A program made the position numbers and the translations under genes. Shown in pieces: positions 9,258-23,800 of a DNA stretch of 64,000 nt (within the stretch, counting starts at the first letter, position 1; each line of letters starts with the position of its first letter). The notes below the pieces were generated by a model. It was not told where the DNA came from. It saw only the letters and a program-made list of their open reading frames with translations, and made no database searches. This DNA comes from Typha latifolia (lineage: Eukaryota; Streptophyta; Magnoliopsida; Poales; Typhaceae). Location of the stretch: positions 3,359,188 to 3,423,187 of the forward strand of contig CM034101.1 in NCBI GenBank assembly GCA_019914945.1. Direction: 5' to 3'.

Positions 9258-12030
9258 TCACTTTTTTCCAGTCGTAACCCCAACTACGACGTTGCTTACC
9301 TGCAACATCCAAAACCGTCATATATTTGTTTAGTGTTTCTATTTACTATACACACACACACACACACACACACATAAGCAGAAACCCAAGCTAGTAGCAG
9401 TAATAGAACTTTGAACCCTTACCAATTTGCCTTTTTCATCCACTGACATAGGGTTCTCAACAACAACAGTGACGTTCTGAGCTTGAGACGGAGGCTAGAA
9501 ATACAAAATAGTGGGTTCAAGATCATAGCATGTAAATACTTGAGTATATATTACCAGAGGCCCTAGGTTAAGAAAAATTAATATATGAAATGGACATACC
9601 GCTGAAGTTGAAGGTGCAGATCCATTAGGCCTATGTGCTGCAGGCGTAGGAGGTCTTGCAGTACCAATCTGAAATAGAAATGGGAGAAAATAGTTAGAAG
9701 ACAAATAAAATTATGTTGCTCAAATACCATAAGATAGTGAGAAGAACGATTAATAGTAGATCTTAACCTACCCCAATATTTGTAATATAATGACATACAG
9801 CACATTTGACGGATGGTGCTCCATATGGATAAACAAGAGTAGTGCGACATTGAGCACAGTTCACCTGAGCTACATTATCTGCATAACATGTAGAAGCAAA
9901 CACAAATATTGAGAATGTCATGGGACTATGCTAACTTATTGGCTCATAAGAAAAATAGCAAAACATTGCACACATGCACTGGAATGGTTCCCAAGGCTTC
10001 TGCTAGGATGCAAATACATTGTACTAGTAATTTAAGAATGGATATCAAATTTGATCTTCTGGGAAACTTTATCTTAACAATGACCCAACAGAAAATAAGC
10101 AATTCAACCCCACAACAATTTTTTGCCATTGTTTTACAAAATTTGAGTTTTCATTTGAGAAATATACATAATCTACATTGACACTTAGTGGAGGGAACAT
10201 AATACAGATGACAATGCAGTATCACACTTATGAACAACCAGATCGAGTGTTAATAATGAATCAAGCTGCACATTTAACAGTTAACACAAATGCACCTATT
10301 TTGCAAGCTTCAAAACCAACTTTGCACCTCCTTACCATCGTTAGAGGTGTAAACATGCAATTATACAAATATATCACTCTGGCTATGAGGCTACTGATGA
10401 AGAAAAGAAGAATTCTTCAATTCTTCTCTTCATGCAATATTGTAAATGCTATATTTCGTTATAGATACTAAGAAAATGCACCATAGTTTCAGTATCTAAA
10501 AATGATATACACTTACCAAAGCAAGGGATAGAAGAAACATAGAAATAGCATTTACTCAATAAATAATGGGATAGAGAAACTAAAAGTAAAAAACTGAATA
10601 GGAATGGTTAGGCTTTGACTTTCCTAATAATGCTAAACTATAAATGTCACATTCAAGTTATATAAAGTAAAGAAATGCTCTACATAATCTAATGTCCACA
10701 TGTACACGAATTAATGAAGGAGTCTATGCAAGTAGCAAATGCCTACAGAAAATAATAAGAACCTTCCCACCAAACAGACTTGCAATTGGCACACAGCCAC
10801 ACACTATCATATGAGGGTTCCCTTTCAAAGTTATTGAAATATCCATTGGGAATCAATATCCAAGTGTTGTAGACCACTTCAGAAAAAGAAGGAAAAAAGA
10901 ATGTTATACGTACCTGGTCTAACAAGATTTACTGTGCTACAGCATGAGCATCTCACACTCGTTGCACCACGTGCATACATTAATAATGTCCTGCAACCTC
11001 CGCATATAACCTGAGCCATCTCCATCCCTGCAAAATATTGGACTCAGCCTTCTGTACCATATAAATCCTCAAATTGTGCAAATGGGGAAAAAAAGAAAAC
11101 ATAGCCTAAGAATCTTTTAAAAATAAAAGGGAGTGTAGTCAGTGGATACTAGGACAAATGGGCTCTGAGAAAGATCTCATAGGTCTAAGATAATAATTAA
11201 TAACCATTGAAGGCCAATACATCATATGGAAAATTTCTGCATATATCTTCCATTTTCACGGCATATTGTGCCTAGGACTAGTTATGCAGAAATAAGTTCG
11301 CATCAATTCTTGAGAAAACATTATATAAACTATAAAAGTAAAGCTCTAAGAGTGTTGACATATGAGGATAGGATCTATGCTGTCTCATCATAATATTTTC
11401 TTGGAACACACTTACAGTTTCACTTGTCTGAAACTTTGAATTATTTGAAAACCTATAACTAACCACCACAGGGTATAAAAGATTAATTGAATTCCATGTG
11501 CATGTTGCAATACTCTTGAAGCATAATGTTCTGCATACAAAGAATATACCTATCAAATTTTAGAGCTATCAGGGGCACCATCTGAACAGAAGCACCTCTC
11601 ATGTGTTTGAATTTTATTGACACTTTTGAAATTATCATTTCAGGGGGGCATGTAAGTAAAACTGAAAATAAATCATCAATCACCAGGTAACAGAAATGGA
11701 ATCAATAACTGACACTGGCTCTAACAAAAAATACATATATAATATTCAGTGGTTTGGAGTTTGGACCAAAGTAAACAGAATCTTTTATGGCTAAGATAGG
11801 CTACCAATGCATATAATATTTCCTAACAATAAAATAACATAAAAAAAAACCAAATAATTCGTTATTTAATAATTATGAATTTTAGATCATCTTTTCCAAG
11901 CAAAGGATATAATTTTACCTAGAGGGGGCACTGAAGTTATAGTGCTGCATATTGCACAACATACGCTAGTGGCTCCCCTTGGGTAAAGAAGAAGGCTTCT
12001 GCATCCGTTACAGACGACTTGGCTCTGCAT
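9258..12030 (-). CDS. LSD1: LSD1-type zinc-finger regulator of cell death
   Basis: Six coding exons on the minus strand: 12030-11919, 11027-10914, 9878-9772, 9668-9600, 9494-9423 and 9299-9258, giving 171 residues with phase kept throughout. Each of the first three exons encodes one LSD1 zinc finger of the C-x2-C...C-x2-C type: [40 protein letters not shown] and [20 protein letters not shown]. The tail contains the family signature [18 protein letters not shown] and ends [10 protein letters not shown]. In Arabidopsis LSD1 restrains runaway cell death triggered by superoxide and works with LOL1 and bZIP10. A non-coding first exon is likely at about 12.43-12.6 kb, since a GGTAATCC donor lies near 12431. 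The gene is complete and of normal length. Confidence 0.93.
9350..9374. repeat. (CA)n microsatellite in last LSD1 intron
   Basis: About 12 CA units inside the intron between the last two LSD1 coding exons. It does not affect the coding sequence. Confidence 0.9.
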
Positions 12031-12640
12031 ACCTGCATTTACGTTCTTCTAAAATCAAATGACAACTAAGTAGAGCTAAATCACAAAATATCGGGTGCAT
12101 CATCCACAACAGCGACCAAAATATCTTCTTTTCTATCAATTATCGATAAATGTAATACTAGTATTTTACAGTGCATCTACGGGACTCCTACAAGCAGAAT
12201 GATAAGAAAACACTTCACAATAAAAACCACAAATTTGCAGTCCAATTGGACGATAATCGATAAATTAAACAGACCATCTAAATTCTTGTCAAATCGCAAC
12301 ACATCAAGTGCAGACGAAAGATCAATTCCTCAAAGATCTAACCAAACCTCATAAAAAGATCGAATCTAAGAAGATACATCTGATACAAAAAAGAAAAGCT
12401 CAAAAATCTAACAACATCTGATCGGATTACCTATCAGAAGAAACGGAAGAAAGAGAACAAGAACCCAACGATGGATCGGCAACTAAACCGCGGAGAAGAA
12501 ATCGAAGAAGCCCTTCGCCGACGCGGCGATCTCGATTCGATCCTTGGATTTCTTGGAAACTCCTCGCTTTGAGACGCTTCCAGAACAGAAGAAGATTACG
12601 ACCGAATCAAGGAGGGATTTTTTTTTTTTTTTCTCTCTTC

Positions 12641-14863
12641 TCTCCTCTTTTTCCACTTCTTCGGTTGGGTAAAGGCGTTAATAGAGAGAGAAAGGAGGGC
12701 AGGATGAAACCGAAAGCGATGAATTTGGGGTTCTTCGAGGAGAGGGGAAACGTTGGAATAGGAAACAAGGTTTGGTCGACTTTTTTTAGCTTACCATTTA
12801 TATTCATACATAAATTCTAATAATTTTATATTAAAAAATTATAAATAATTACACTTTGACTATGACAACTATCAACAATGGTAGTCTATGCTATTTCCCA
12901 ACTCCCTCATTTAATATATTAATGGAAAAATTATTATTATTATATATATATATAAATATATATCATAGTTAAGGGTCAATGTCAAAAAAATAATCTATTA
13001 AATTATTAGGCCATCTGGAACATGAGAAGTTCCGCATATGATTAAATTATTAAACCTAATGTGTTAGTAGTTAGTTCTCAATTACCTTGGCTTAAGTAAA
13101 GGTTTTAGTTTTTATGGTTAAATACATTTTACCTCTCTCTCATACTTTAAAAAATCTTAAACCAATAATTATACTTAAGGACTTAATTGAAACCGTTAAT
13201 TTTTTTATTAAAATTAATAGAGCAAGCTCAAATTACTAAAATACCCTCATTGTGTTTATTAGGCCAAAATTTTAATTTGAATATTTTTAATCCCATATTT
13301 ATCTTGGTTTTAGATGTGATATAACCATTAAACTTAATAAAAACCAGATTTAATAAGAATTATTATATAGTAAGCATAATCTAAAAAATAAGAAAAGAAA
13401 ACCAATGAGTATTTTTTAAAGAGAAAGAAATGCTTATATAAGATTATTTGTTCATAAAAGTGTAAAAAATAGAGGGAATTTAGCTCGGCATTTAATTTTT
13501 AAAATTTTTTGGGCGCGCTCCAAAATATTAAAAGTTTAATTTTTAATATAACTTTGCAACTATTCTTATATATATATATATATTGCCCCTCTGTTCCAGA
13601 AAAGATTTTAATTTGGATGAAAAAACTAATAATTTTATATATGAACTAGTTTGAAAAATTATAAAGTACATAGAGTTAAAGTAATTTTAAAGATAACTAT
13701 AGAAATATGAAATATATTTAAATTTTTTTTAATAATTCTACAATTTCCACCCATGCTATTTGGACAAAACTTGGTAGTATATTATTAGCTTAGAAGGATG
13801 GCAGCAAAATCTTTTAGGGAACTCATGGATATTTGTAGAAGATTTTAATTTGGATGAAAAAATTAATAATTTCACTTTGGTCGTAAGTATACAAACTAGT
13901 TTAAAAATTTTAAAAATATATAGAGCTAAAATAATTTTGAGCGTAAATATAAAAATATAAAATATATTTAACTTTTTAACAATTCTACAATTTCCACCCA
14001 TGCCATTTGGACAAAACTCGGCAGTATATTATTAGCAACTCGAAGGTTTGGAATATGCTAATTTTTACCGAAAGGAGAATTTGGAGGAGGATTGGAATAT
14101 GCCAAACCATTGGAGTTAGATTGCCAGGACCCTCACAACATGAAAGCATCACAACACAATATATGGTTGAGACTTAAGAGGGGTTTATTTATTATAGCAA
14201 CCAGTTTAGCGATAGGTTTGATTTTATATGTAGCACTCTTAAAATATTAAATTTGACTCGTATCAGCTCAAACTTGGCTCCAAAGTAAAAGTTGAACAAA
14301 TTTTTAAGCTAGAAAATATCGAGCAAACTTGAGCACAAATCGACTCGCTCAGCTTAATTAAGACTCAAAATTTTTCATATGTTATATTAATTTATACTGT
14401 ACATCATATAATTTTTCTTATTAATTCAGATTTAATTCAAGCTGGACCGACCTGAATAAAACTTGAATTGAGCTCGTATAAGTCTCAGAGCTCAAATTAT
14501 GTTTGAATTGAGCTTATTTAAGGCTCGAGTTCGAATTAATCTTCACATTAAGTCGGTTTAAAATTGAGCTCTCTGCCTTTTTCTAAGAAATAAGTATTCT
14601 TTATTCTTTTTATAAAAATTTGGTTAATAACCCAATTTTCCCTTTCAACTGTTGACTTTTTTTTTGTCCATTCAAATTTTAATTTATCTCCAAAATACTG
14701 TAGGTTAAAACTTAAAAGGGCTTATGTTGTATAAAAAAATTTGGAGTTAATAAATCCATTTATAGCTTTATATTCTTCACACTGTGGAGACGAAAGACTC
14801 CATCTTTACCCCTCGCTTCTTAAACCTCTTCGCCTCTTCTCTTCTTGCTTGCTTCTTTGCTAG
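12641..14863. other. AT-rich spacer between LSD1 and RECA
   Basis: This lies between divergent genes. It holds the LSD1 promoter at the left, a strongly AT-rich core, a pair of direct repeats (13602-14037), and a decayed stretch at about 14.24-14.57 kb with scattered GAGCTCG/GCTCGAG motifs like those of the hAT-like element at 61 kb. No gene was recognised. Confidence 0.5.
13602..14037. repeat. Direct repeat pair, about 190-200 bp each
   Basis: Copy A (13602-13793) and copy B (13839-14037) both start GATTTTAATTTGGATGAAAA and both end with CAATTTCCACCCATGC, ATTTGGACAAAACT and GTATATTATTAGC. Copy B has a short insertion near its start (CTTTGGTCGTAAG). The two are separated by about 45 bp. This looks like a local tandem duplication of an AT-rich, possibly MITE-derived segment. 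Confidence 0.75.
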
Positions 14864-17800
14864 ATGGTTTCTATCTACACCATCAAACCCAATGGATTCT
14901 ACGGGAATCCTGGCCTTCTCATATCTTCTCCCCTTCGAGTCCCACCTCCTCTCCATTGCTCTCCGCCCTTCTTCTCCCGAAGTGCCATGAGACTAAGATG
15001 CGAGTTTGACTTGAAGGGAAACGGCGCGCTCTATGGCGACAACGACCCTCGCGTAATTGACCGGGTGAGCTCTATCTTGCTTCGCTTTCGATAAAAAAAA
15101 ACCCATCTTGGGTTCTTCTCAAAATCGCTTTTTTCGTCTTGGGTTTACTCTAGAACGATAACTTTTGAAGTGAATTTAGGTAGTCTTTTTTTTTGGTTTA
15201 CATGTTAATGTTTTGTGGGCAGCGAGTGCTGTCTAATCCTTGCTTGACGAGGGAGCAATTCTTTGTACAGTAAGGTTAGACTAGAGTAAGAAGAAGATTG
15301 TTGGCTGGGATTCTTGTGTTGTTTGTTTATATACAGTATAGCTGACAGTTGAAAAAATGTTGGTGAATTAGATACTGGTATCAATAGAAAAGATAGAAAA
15401 AGAAACGACTATATTTGTGGTCATTTTGAGACCCGAGTCTAGAAGCAGTTGAGAAGAGGTGATAGAACCATTTAAGATGGTGCTGGCATTTTTACGGTAC
15501 CACTAGCTGTGGTAAGGAAAAATGAGAGAGGAGAACCAAAAAGGGACTTGAGTATAGATAGTTGGGAAAGATACAGTGCCCTTTTATTGATGAAGGATAT
15601 TTTTTGATGATCTATTACAGGCACAAATCTGAAGATTCTTTTTTCTTGTTCTTTTTGAAATATGATGATCTATTTCTATGCAGCAAAAAGCACTGGAAGC
15701 TGCAATGAATGACATTAACAATTCATTTGGAAAGGGAAGCGTTACAAGATTAGGAAGTGCTGGTGGTGCTTTAGTGTATGTTTTTAGTTCCCTTTTCTTT
15801 TGTCAAAAGTACTTTAATAAATTGTGGATGATTATCATTTCATGACCCTCGTGACAGTGAGACTTTTCCAAGTGGCTGTTTGACATTAGATTTTGCTCTG
15901 GGTGGTGGTCTCCCCAAAGGAAGAATAGTAGAGGTAACCTGTTACTTTACATCTATCTAACCAGTCTTTCTATAACCAGCCAATAAATCAGCAATCAGCT
16001 TTAAGTTGTTTTTGCCTTGATTTTGCTATCTGATTATGAAGAATAATGAAAAGGAATTCGTGGTACTGTGTAGAATAACTCAGAACAACTTTTTAATTGT
16101 CTTGTTTCTTTTATATCGATCATGTTCAGTAGGAGTATCTAGCTGAAGCCTCTATTGGGCTTAGATATGCTAATGCACATTCCAACTCTTCTGACCTTTA
16201 TGAAACCAATTTAAATTAAAGATAATACTCTTGCGATGTAATAGGTGAAAGTAACACTTGTCTATGTGTTGCATATAGTAATGTCTCCGCTGATAATCTT
16301 CCAAATAATCACAATTCACATTATATCTAATAGAAGAATTAGATCGACCTTACTTGCCTTCATAATGATAGGCTGATGAGGCAAAGATTTGCTAGTCATT
16401 TCTTTGGAATAATGATCATCAATCATTTCCTTCAAACTTGCGGTTTAGCATCTTAATTTGATTGAGAAATCTCTCTTGCCTCAGCATTTTAAAATTGTAA
16501 TGGTGTCATCATCTATTTTAGACATAGTATATCTACTTGGAAATCTTAGATAAACAGGATTGTCATTAATTTGGTAGAGAGAAGATATTTGAAATTGTCT
16601 CTTCTGGTTGTTTAATGGAGATATAAACTACACAGGCATGTGAATGCCAGAAAATGATCCAACTGTTTTATGATTTGCAGATATTTGGTCCAGAGAGTAG
16701 TGGAAAGACCACCCTAGCTCTTCATGCAATTGCGGAAGTACAGGTTTGCATTTTATGAAGCTGTAGTACTACAAACCTAGCATGATGGTGCTTTTTATTT
16801 TTATTTTTAGTTTGTGAGGGAAAGCATGATGGTGTTGCCTGTCACAGAATTTGACATTGTTTGCAATAAATATGCAGAAGCTAGGTGGCTATGCCATGCT
16901 CGTCGATGCAGAGCATGCTTTTGATCCAGCCTATTCGAAGGCACTGGGAGTAGACATAGAAAATCTGATTGTGTGCCAACCTGATAATGGAGAGATGGCA
17001 CTAGAAAGTAACACCTTCCTTCTCATCAGTATTGTAATCAGTTTCTTTCTTCTACGTGATCCTATCTATTTACTCAGCAAATGTTAACTGAAAATGGAAA
17101 ATTTGTATAGCTTACATAAAATTTCTCTTGTAAATTAAGATCTATTTGATCGGATTTTGTGAACTTTATTTTCATCAATAGTCCATGTCAGTCTTGTAGT
17201 ATATGAGCAAAAATGGGTAGGTAAGATCAAGCGCATGCTTACTTCACAGGTAAGGTTTGACTAACTTTCTTTCTATCTCAGTTGCGGATCGTATGTGCAG
17301 ATCTGGGGCAGTTGATCTCATTTGTGTTGATTCAGTATCAGCTTTAACTCCACGTGCTGAAATTGAAGTAGGCCTGCCTTCTTTTTTGTTTTTTATTTAA
17401 TTGGCCAAAGAGTTATGCCTGCTCAACATTAAGGTTGAATGTGAAATCTTTGCTTTAGGGTGAGATCGGGATGCAGCAAATGGGTCTGCAAGCTCGTTTA
17501 ATGAGTCAAGCACTTCGAAAAATGTCAGGAAATGCGTCAAAGGCTGGCTGTACTCTTATCTTCTTGAATCAGATAAGATACAAGGTCTGGGCCGTCTGAC
17601 AGTTGGTTTCCTTCCATTTTGATTCATGGAGCTTATAACTCACTATCTTTTTTGCTTCATAAGATTGGAGTATTTTACGGGAATCCTGAAGTCACTAGTG
17701 GAGGGATAGCTTTAAAGTTTTTTGCATCCGTTCGCCTTGAGATACGTCAAATTGGGAAGATAAAATCTGTAAGCCCAGTGAACTAGCTTCTGATTCACTT

Positions 17801-19444
17801 ACTGATGAGATCTTTGAATGTACCGGTGATGTTTTTATAATTTTTCCAACTCACGAATGTTTGTTGTTCTTTGTGCAGGCAAAAGGAGATGAAGATGTTG
17901 GTGTCAAGGTTCGTGTAAGAGTGCAAAAAAGTAAAGTATGTCATCTAACTTTACTTTTTATCCTCTGTTATGTGACATATTTTGTGATTCCTGATTAATT
18001 GGTTTACTGCTAAACTTGCAAACAAGCAGCTAAAGTTAAGCCTATGCTCTTGTTTTAAGTGGAATTTTGTTTGTTTGGTTGTCTTCTCCTCAGGTCTCTC
18101 GGCCCTATAAACAAGCTGAATTTGAAATTATATTCGGAGAGGGAGTCAGTAAACTGGTTAGTATATGATCTGACAAAGTTTATCTTTTTTGTGCAAAAAG
18201 CTTATTATTCTTATGCTGAAAGCTTTCATGTCCAGGGATGTGTTTTGGACTGCGCTGAGATGATGGATGTTGTGGCCAAGAAAGGATCGTGGTATAGCTA
18301 TGGAGACCAGAGGTTTGCTGCTTGCACTAAAACATATATGAACCGATAAGATACGATGGTGTCCTTGTCTGGCACTTATTCATGTGTTCTTAAAATGAGC
18401 AACTATTTTTGTAAAGCAACAGTCTATCTTTTCTGTAGATAGCATTTTAGCTCCAATATCTGAGTCCTTTGCCAAGGAACAGTTGTATGTGAGTTTTTTT
18501 TCTTCAATACATGTAATCAAGAATTCCAAATCTGAAATATTATGCTTGAAACTTTAAACAGGTTAGGGCAAGGAAGAGACAAAGCACTACAGTATCTGAG
18601 AGACAACCCTCATATCTGCAGTGAAATAGAAAAGGTGAGTATGCTCATTTACTTGGTATTCTCTGGATGCTCCTTTCTTGCAATCCAAGTTGCAGTGTGT
18701 TTTCCATCTCTAATACCTAAAATGACAGCACAGTTGTATTTCTTCTATTGTCTGATATTCTTAAATATTGAAGCTACATACCCTGCTATACTTGCCTTTC
18801 TCAACATCAATCATTTCTAGCAAAGAGTTGCTTGGTGTAGAAAACTACCTGTATCATTCAACGAACTAATTTACAAATGTTCCCCTCATTGGTTCCTGGC
18901 CCACTGTCATGAACAAACTCACTATTTTCTTGTGTATGTTGAATCATTGCAAGAAGCAGAGCAGTTTCTGTACTTTCTTGACTGTACTAACCTTGAGCAC
19001 CATGACCAGGAAGCAAGGAACTAATGATGAGGTCATGGAGCTTGTTCTATGCATTATTGCCCACATAATTGTTAATTATGGATATCCTAGCGTCAAAAGT
19101 CCTTTGACCAAGTTATATTTCCATTTGGACCGTGCTTCTCTTATTTTAACAAGTATAAAGGTCCACTCAAATGATACTTTTTCCTTCCACCAAATATTTT
19201 CCTTTCCCTAGGTATCTTGGTTCATGTACCTAAATACATAAGTGAACCACTCATAGCTGATACGTTCTCTTTCGCCAGCTTGTTTAGAAGAATGACAGTA
19301 AGGGCCGGCATACTTTCTTACTATGTATGAAACTATCATCTGCAGGCAGTCCGACCTATGATTACAGAAGGGACCAGACATATGAGCCTTCTAGCATTTG
19401 GCCAATCAGCTACTGCTGAAGATGAGCAGGAACATGATGATTGA
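14864..19444 (+). CDS. RECA1: Organelle-targeted RecA recombinase
   Basis: Thirteen exons: 14864-15064, 15684-15775, 15858-15933, 16681-16743, 16878-17007, 17282-17367, 17459-17584, 17664-17768, 17879-17935, 18094-18156, 18236-18312, 18562-18634 and 19346-19444. Together they give 415 residues with unbroken phase. The Walker A loop GPESSGKTT is at about residues 126-134. [12 protein letters not shown], the Walker B-like [13 protein letters not shown], the L2 region [19 protein letters not shown], and [14 protein letters not shown] all match bacterial RecA. RecA binds single-stranded DNA and drives strand exchange. The first about 65 residues lack RecA similarity and look like a transit peptide. 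Sequence and exon plan resemble plant chloroplast RECA1, of cyanobacterial origin, more than mitochondrial RECA2/3, but targeting is inferred. The acidic tail (EDEQEHDD) is usual for RecA. Complete gene. Confidence 0.94.
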
Positions 19445-20822
19445 TACTCCTGCAACAATTGTCTTTCCTGACACTTAGTTGCACAAGAAAATGAAACCTA
19501 ACTTTTGATATTCTCCTGTTCGTGACAAAGCGTCAGCCAATGACAGTGGTGGAACAATCCATCCCTTATGAAACAATGGTGTTTGTCAGGGAAATCCGGC
19601 CAGGGGCAAAAGAATGAGCAATCAATTATTTGTGTAGTTGAAGATAATCTCTGTAAATTGCATTATGCATCAGGTTTCCTCCATTTTGTAACATGAGCTG
19701 GTGCTGAAAATTAAAAGATGACAAAGAAAGCTGCCGAATCTTTCTGTAAGTGTTGAAGGATGCTCCTTGAAATATCTTTGTCAGACTGGCCATCTTGGCT
19801 ATGAATGAAGTTCTTTGTTCTTACTTGAAGCACAAGTTTCAGATTCTTCTTCTGCATAGATTTATAATAGCTTTTGTTCGTTTGCTTGGGCGATCCGCTG
19901 AGATTATGTCAGAGGCATTCACTGGCGATGAAGTGCAAATGTTTTCAGCATCTGTAGTAGATCTTATATCAGTTCGATGGAAATATTTTTATCCATAAAT
20001 TAGGATTAGATAATTTATTTTTATTTTTATTTTTTTGTAATCCCCCATTACAAAAAGATATGAGTGTGACCGCTTCTTCCCATTTAGTGACTGCTCAAAA
20101 TGTGGTTGCATTGGTGTTCATCTAATAACAACGCACTTGATTAGCTCAGAGGTGGAAAGTTCTTACTCTCAGAAAAAAATATACAAAATAATTATTACAG
20201 AAACATTGCAGTCTCATGCACTTCGATGACCTGCAGGTCCACAACCAACATCAAATATAAGTGCGGCTTTTTTTTTTACATGTATATGCTTAAATATCTC
20301 TTATTTACTTGTATGCTCTATAAATTAATATTTATATGAATACCCCTTAAAAGTTAAAACTATGTTATTTTTCATTAATAAAAAAAGATAAAAATACTGT
20401 TAAAGAGAAATTTATAAAAGCCAGAATAGAGATATTTTTATCATTTTTATCTAAATTATTCAAATTTTAAAAGTGATTAACTAGACATCCATACCAAACA
20501 TTAGAACTTTAAAAGATATACATATTAAAACTGTGGTTTTTGGGAGATATACATAGAAATATTAACTTTAGATAAAACATTTTTGAAGGGAATGTATGAA
20601 AAAAAAACAATATAAGTACACTACCCAATATTTATTAGGCATTCATAGTTCACACACTATGGTAGAGGACAATATGAAAAGAGGTTCATGTACTACATAG
20701 CTCATACATTTATCATTACCTAAAAGAATATCTATTGCCAGTATTGTTGTCAACCGCAAACAAAGCTTTTCTTGCTAATCAGATTGACATACAGAGGACA
20801 TATATTTTCATTGTTTGGCTGG
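19445..20822. other. Convergent 3' flanks of RECA and VPS2
   Basis: It holds the likely RECA 3' UTR (to about 20.0 kb), AT-rich spacer, and the VPS2 3' UTR. No further gene was recognised. Confidence 0.5.
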
Positions 20823-23800
20823 TCAAATGCGTCGCAGGGATGCCAACCTCTTCTCCAGATCATCAACTTCAGAAGTTTGGGGAGCTGCAGTTCTGTAAAC
20901 ACATGTACCAGGACACAGTGAAAGAAAAGCCAAATAACCCAGAGCGAGGGCAAAAGAAAGTTTCTAACTTACAAACTGTTTTCTAATCTAAGCCACCATA
21001 TCTGGGAAGCATATATCATGTAAAGTACATTGCATGGTCCATTAACTCTGATTGCTATGCAATGTGGATGTCACTAATATCTAGTAGCAGAAATTATGGC
21101 AAAGCACGGCTGCAGTTTCTTGGTGACCTATATAAATACAAGTTCGCACTGATTTTTTTAGTTTGGCAAGTACATGGAGAATCTTTGATTCATGCTAGTA
21201 GATGTTCAATAATTAACAATATCTTCAATCTTTTTCTCTATATTTCATGCTTGATACAGATGCTATATTGCTATCACAAAGAACCACCATCTTGATGTAT
21301 CTCAAGAAACTTCCCTGTAATATGATTGATTCTTTTCTTCAGAAAAATCTGACATTGCATCAAGTAATGTAAGATTTAGCAAACAAATCTCGTAACTCAA
21401 GAGTTCACATCCTTCATTGGTATCAGCTGGCTAAGCTGTGATTGCAAATAGTTACTCTGTTAGTACTAGCTTAGTTAAGGAAAGTTATCCTGATATTAAG
21501 GAAAGTAATCATCATCTTCTTTAAATTTTCAATTATGTTAAAGGCATAAATAAGCTCAGGGACTATCAGAAATTATATTATACCGTGCCGCGGTGTTCTC
21601 AACTTTTTTATTGTTCACTGCAATACGGCCTTTAGGAGCTGAAGATAGCTGCATAAAGTCAAGAGAATAGGAATATTAAATCAGCACCAAATTTGTATAT
21701 TTTGATGAAGAAAGAGCACATATATAATTAACTTCACTAATAAAAAGGATACCTGGGAGGCAACATCAACCCCGATTTCATCAAGCACCTAGAAAGACCA
21801 GATTAAAAGAGAGATTAGATAATTAATCCAACTTTGTAGTACTACTTTTCTTCAAGTAAATGTGGACAAAAGAAATAAAATTTCAACCGATAATTCTGAA
21901 AGAACATATCATCTTGAATCCCAGACTAACGAGAAATTGAGAGAGACAATTTACCTGGTTTGTGAGCTCTTCTGTTTCCTCTTCTGCTTCATCTTTATCT
22001 AGAGTTTCATCTATGGTCTCTGACATCATCTCAATCTGTATGGGAAAAGCAAAAATGCAGTTCATAAAAATGCTCGGCCTTGCAACATATCTGGCTGTGA
22101 CTGAAAAAGTGAGTAAATAAGATTTACTAAGGCTAGTAGTCTCAATTTGAAGCATATTGTAATGGTTCCTCAAAATTATTCACCATATCCTTTTTCCCCT
22201 CATATTGGAATTAAAAATCCAGAAGGAAGAATGTTTAGGGATAGACTATCACTGGTCATGAGAGAAAAGTCAGATGTACTACTTTATGTTTGATATAATA
22301 TGGACATAAATGAACAGGAAGTAATGGCAAGTTATTCCAAGATGAATATGGACCGAACTAAATCAAGGCTTTGGAAAGAAAGTCATGATTTTACAAGAAA
22401 AATGTAAATACAAATAAAAATATGGGAGTGCCCATAAAGCTAATAATTAAATCAGATAGTAGTTTCCAAAGGTTTTACCGTCATGTCCATCTGAGTTGAT
22501 TGCTTCTGGAACTCCCTCATTATTTTTGCTTGTTTTGCTGGTTCCATTTGCTGAAACATGCCAACCATCGTCACATGTTAATCTCTCAGTAGAATTTTAG
22601 ATGACTAGAACAATTGATTAAGCATGTAAATATTTCAGGTCTGGAACTTATGCATGTCTGGATTCCAACTTTGTTTAGCATTATACCTTGTTCATTGCTG
22701 CCATTGCTTTACTCGCACCTTTCATTCCAGCAGAAATTGAAGTACTAGCATACATCGCCTAGGAATACAAAAAAGGATACAGCATTCTTAAATCTGGAAA
22801 TGTGACTGCACAAGTAGCTAAGTATCCTGACACTATCAAAATCAGAGTTCCTTACCTGTGTATGAGTTGCTACACCTCTTATCTGCGCACGAGTTCCCTG
22901 CAAATTTGTGATTTGTTGCCTGAGCCGGATAAGTTGCCGAGCTAAGATTCGAGTGGCAGCCTGAAAAATGCAGATGCGCCATAAACAAGTAAATCTTGCG
23001 ATTCAGAAAGTTTGAACATAAACAATTGACAGCATTGATAATATAATGCACAAAACTGATGGTCATGCACGATAAGAGAATGCCCAAAACAATACAAAGT
23101 CAATCAATTAATCCAATAAGCTTGCCTCATTTCCAGTTTTTGCAGTTTTCTTTATCTCTGCCACCAGTTTCTTCTCCTGCCATGAATCACCAGAAGATGA
23201 GAACATAAAAACATCAGAATCTACAGATGGATTAGATCCAACAATTTGGGCCAGCAAACAAACCTCCAATTGCAGGGAAGCAATCTCGCGCTCAATACCT
23301 GAAGTTAAAAGACAAATAAATCAAGTAAATACTGCAAAACTTTTGACATTGGGCCTACCAATTTATGTAATATTTTTATTTTATAACAAGAAGAAATGTA
23401 TACAAAGCATGCTAGAGATTGTATTTCGTAACAGAGAAAATCAAAGAAATTCTCCATATTTCAAAGAATTATCCACAAATTGCACGCCAAGATATGCCCT
23501 CACCTCTAGTGGCGTCTGCCATTTCCCTCTTGCTCGTCCTGAGAGCATCTGCACAGCAAGGCACGATGAGATCAAAATCATCTACAGAGAAAGAATAAAC
23601 AGAAAATACCCTAATGAAGAAGAAAAAAAACCCAAATATATTATCCGGACAATTTTTTCGCATCCAGGAAGAAAATGAACAATAAAATCCGTAAAGACGC
23701 ATCGAGATAAAATCTGTGAAATAAAACCTAAAAAAACAACTTTTTTCAAAACCTAATTCGAAATCTAACCGAATGAGCACGGAATCAAGACCATGAACCA

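Noticed and set aside
9909..10471. Open frames of 90-97 codons in an LSD1 intron
   Set aside because: They fall between two well-supported LSD1 exons, are AT-rich, and show no family resemblance.
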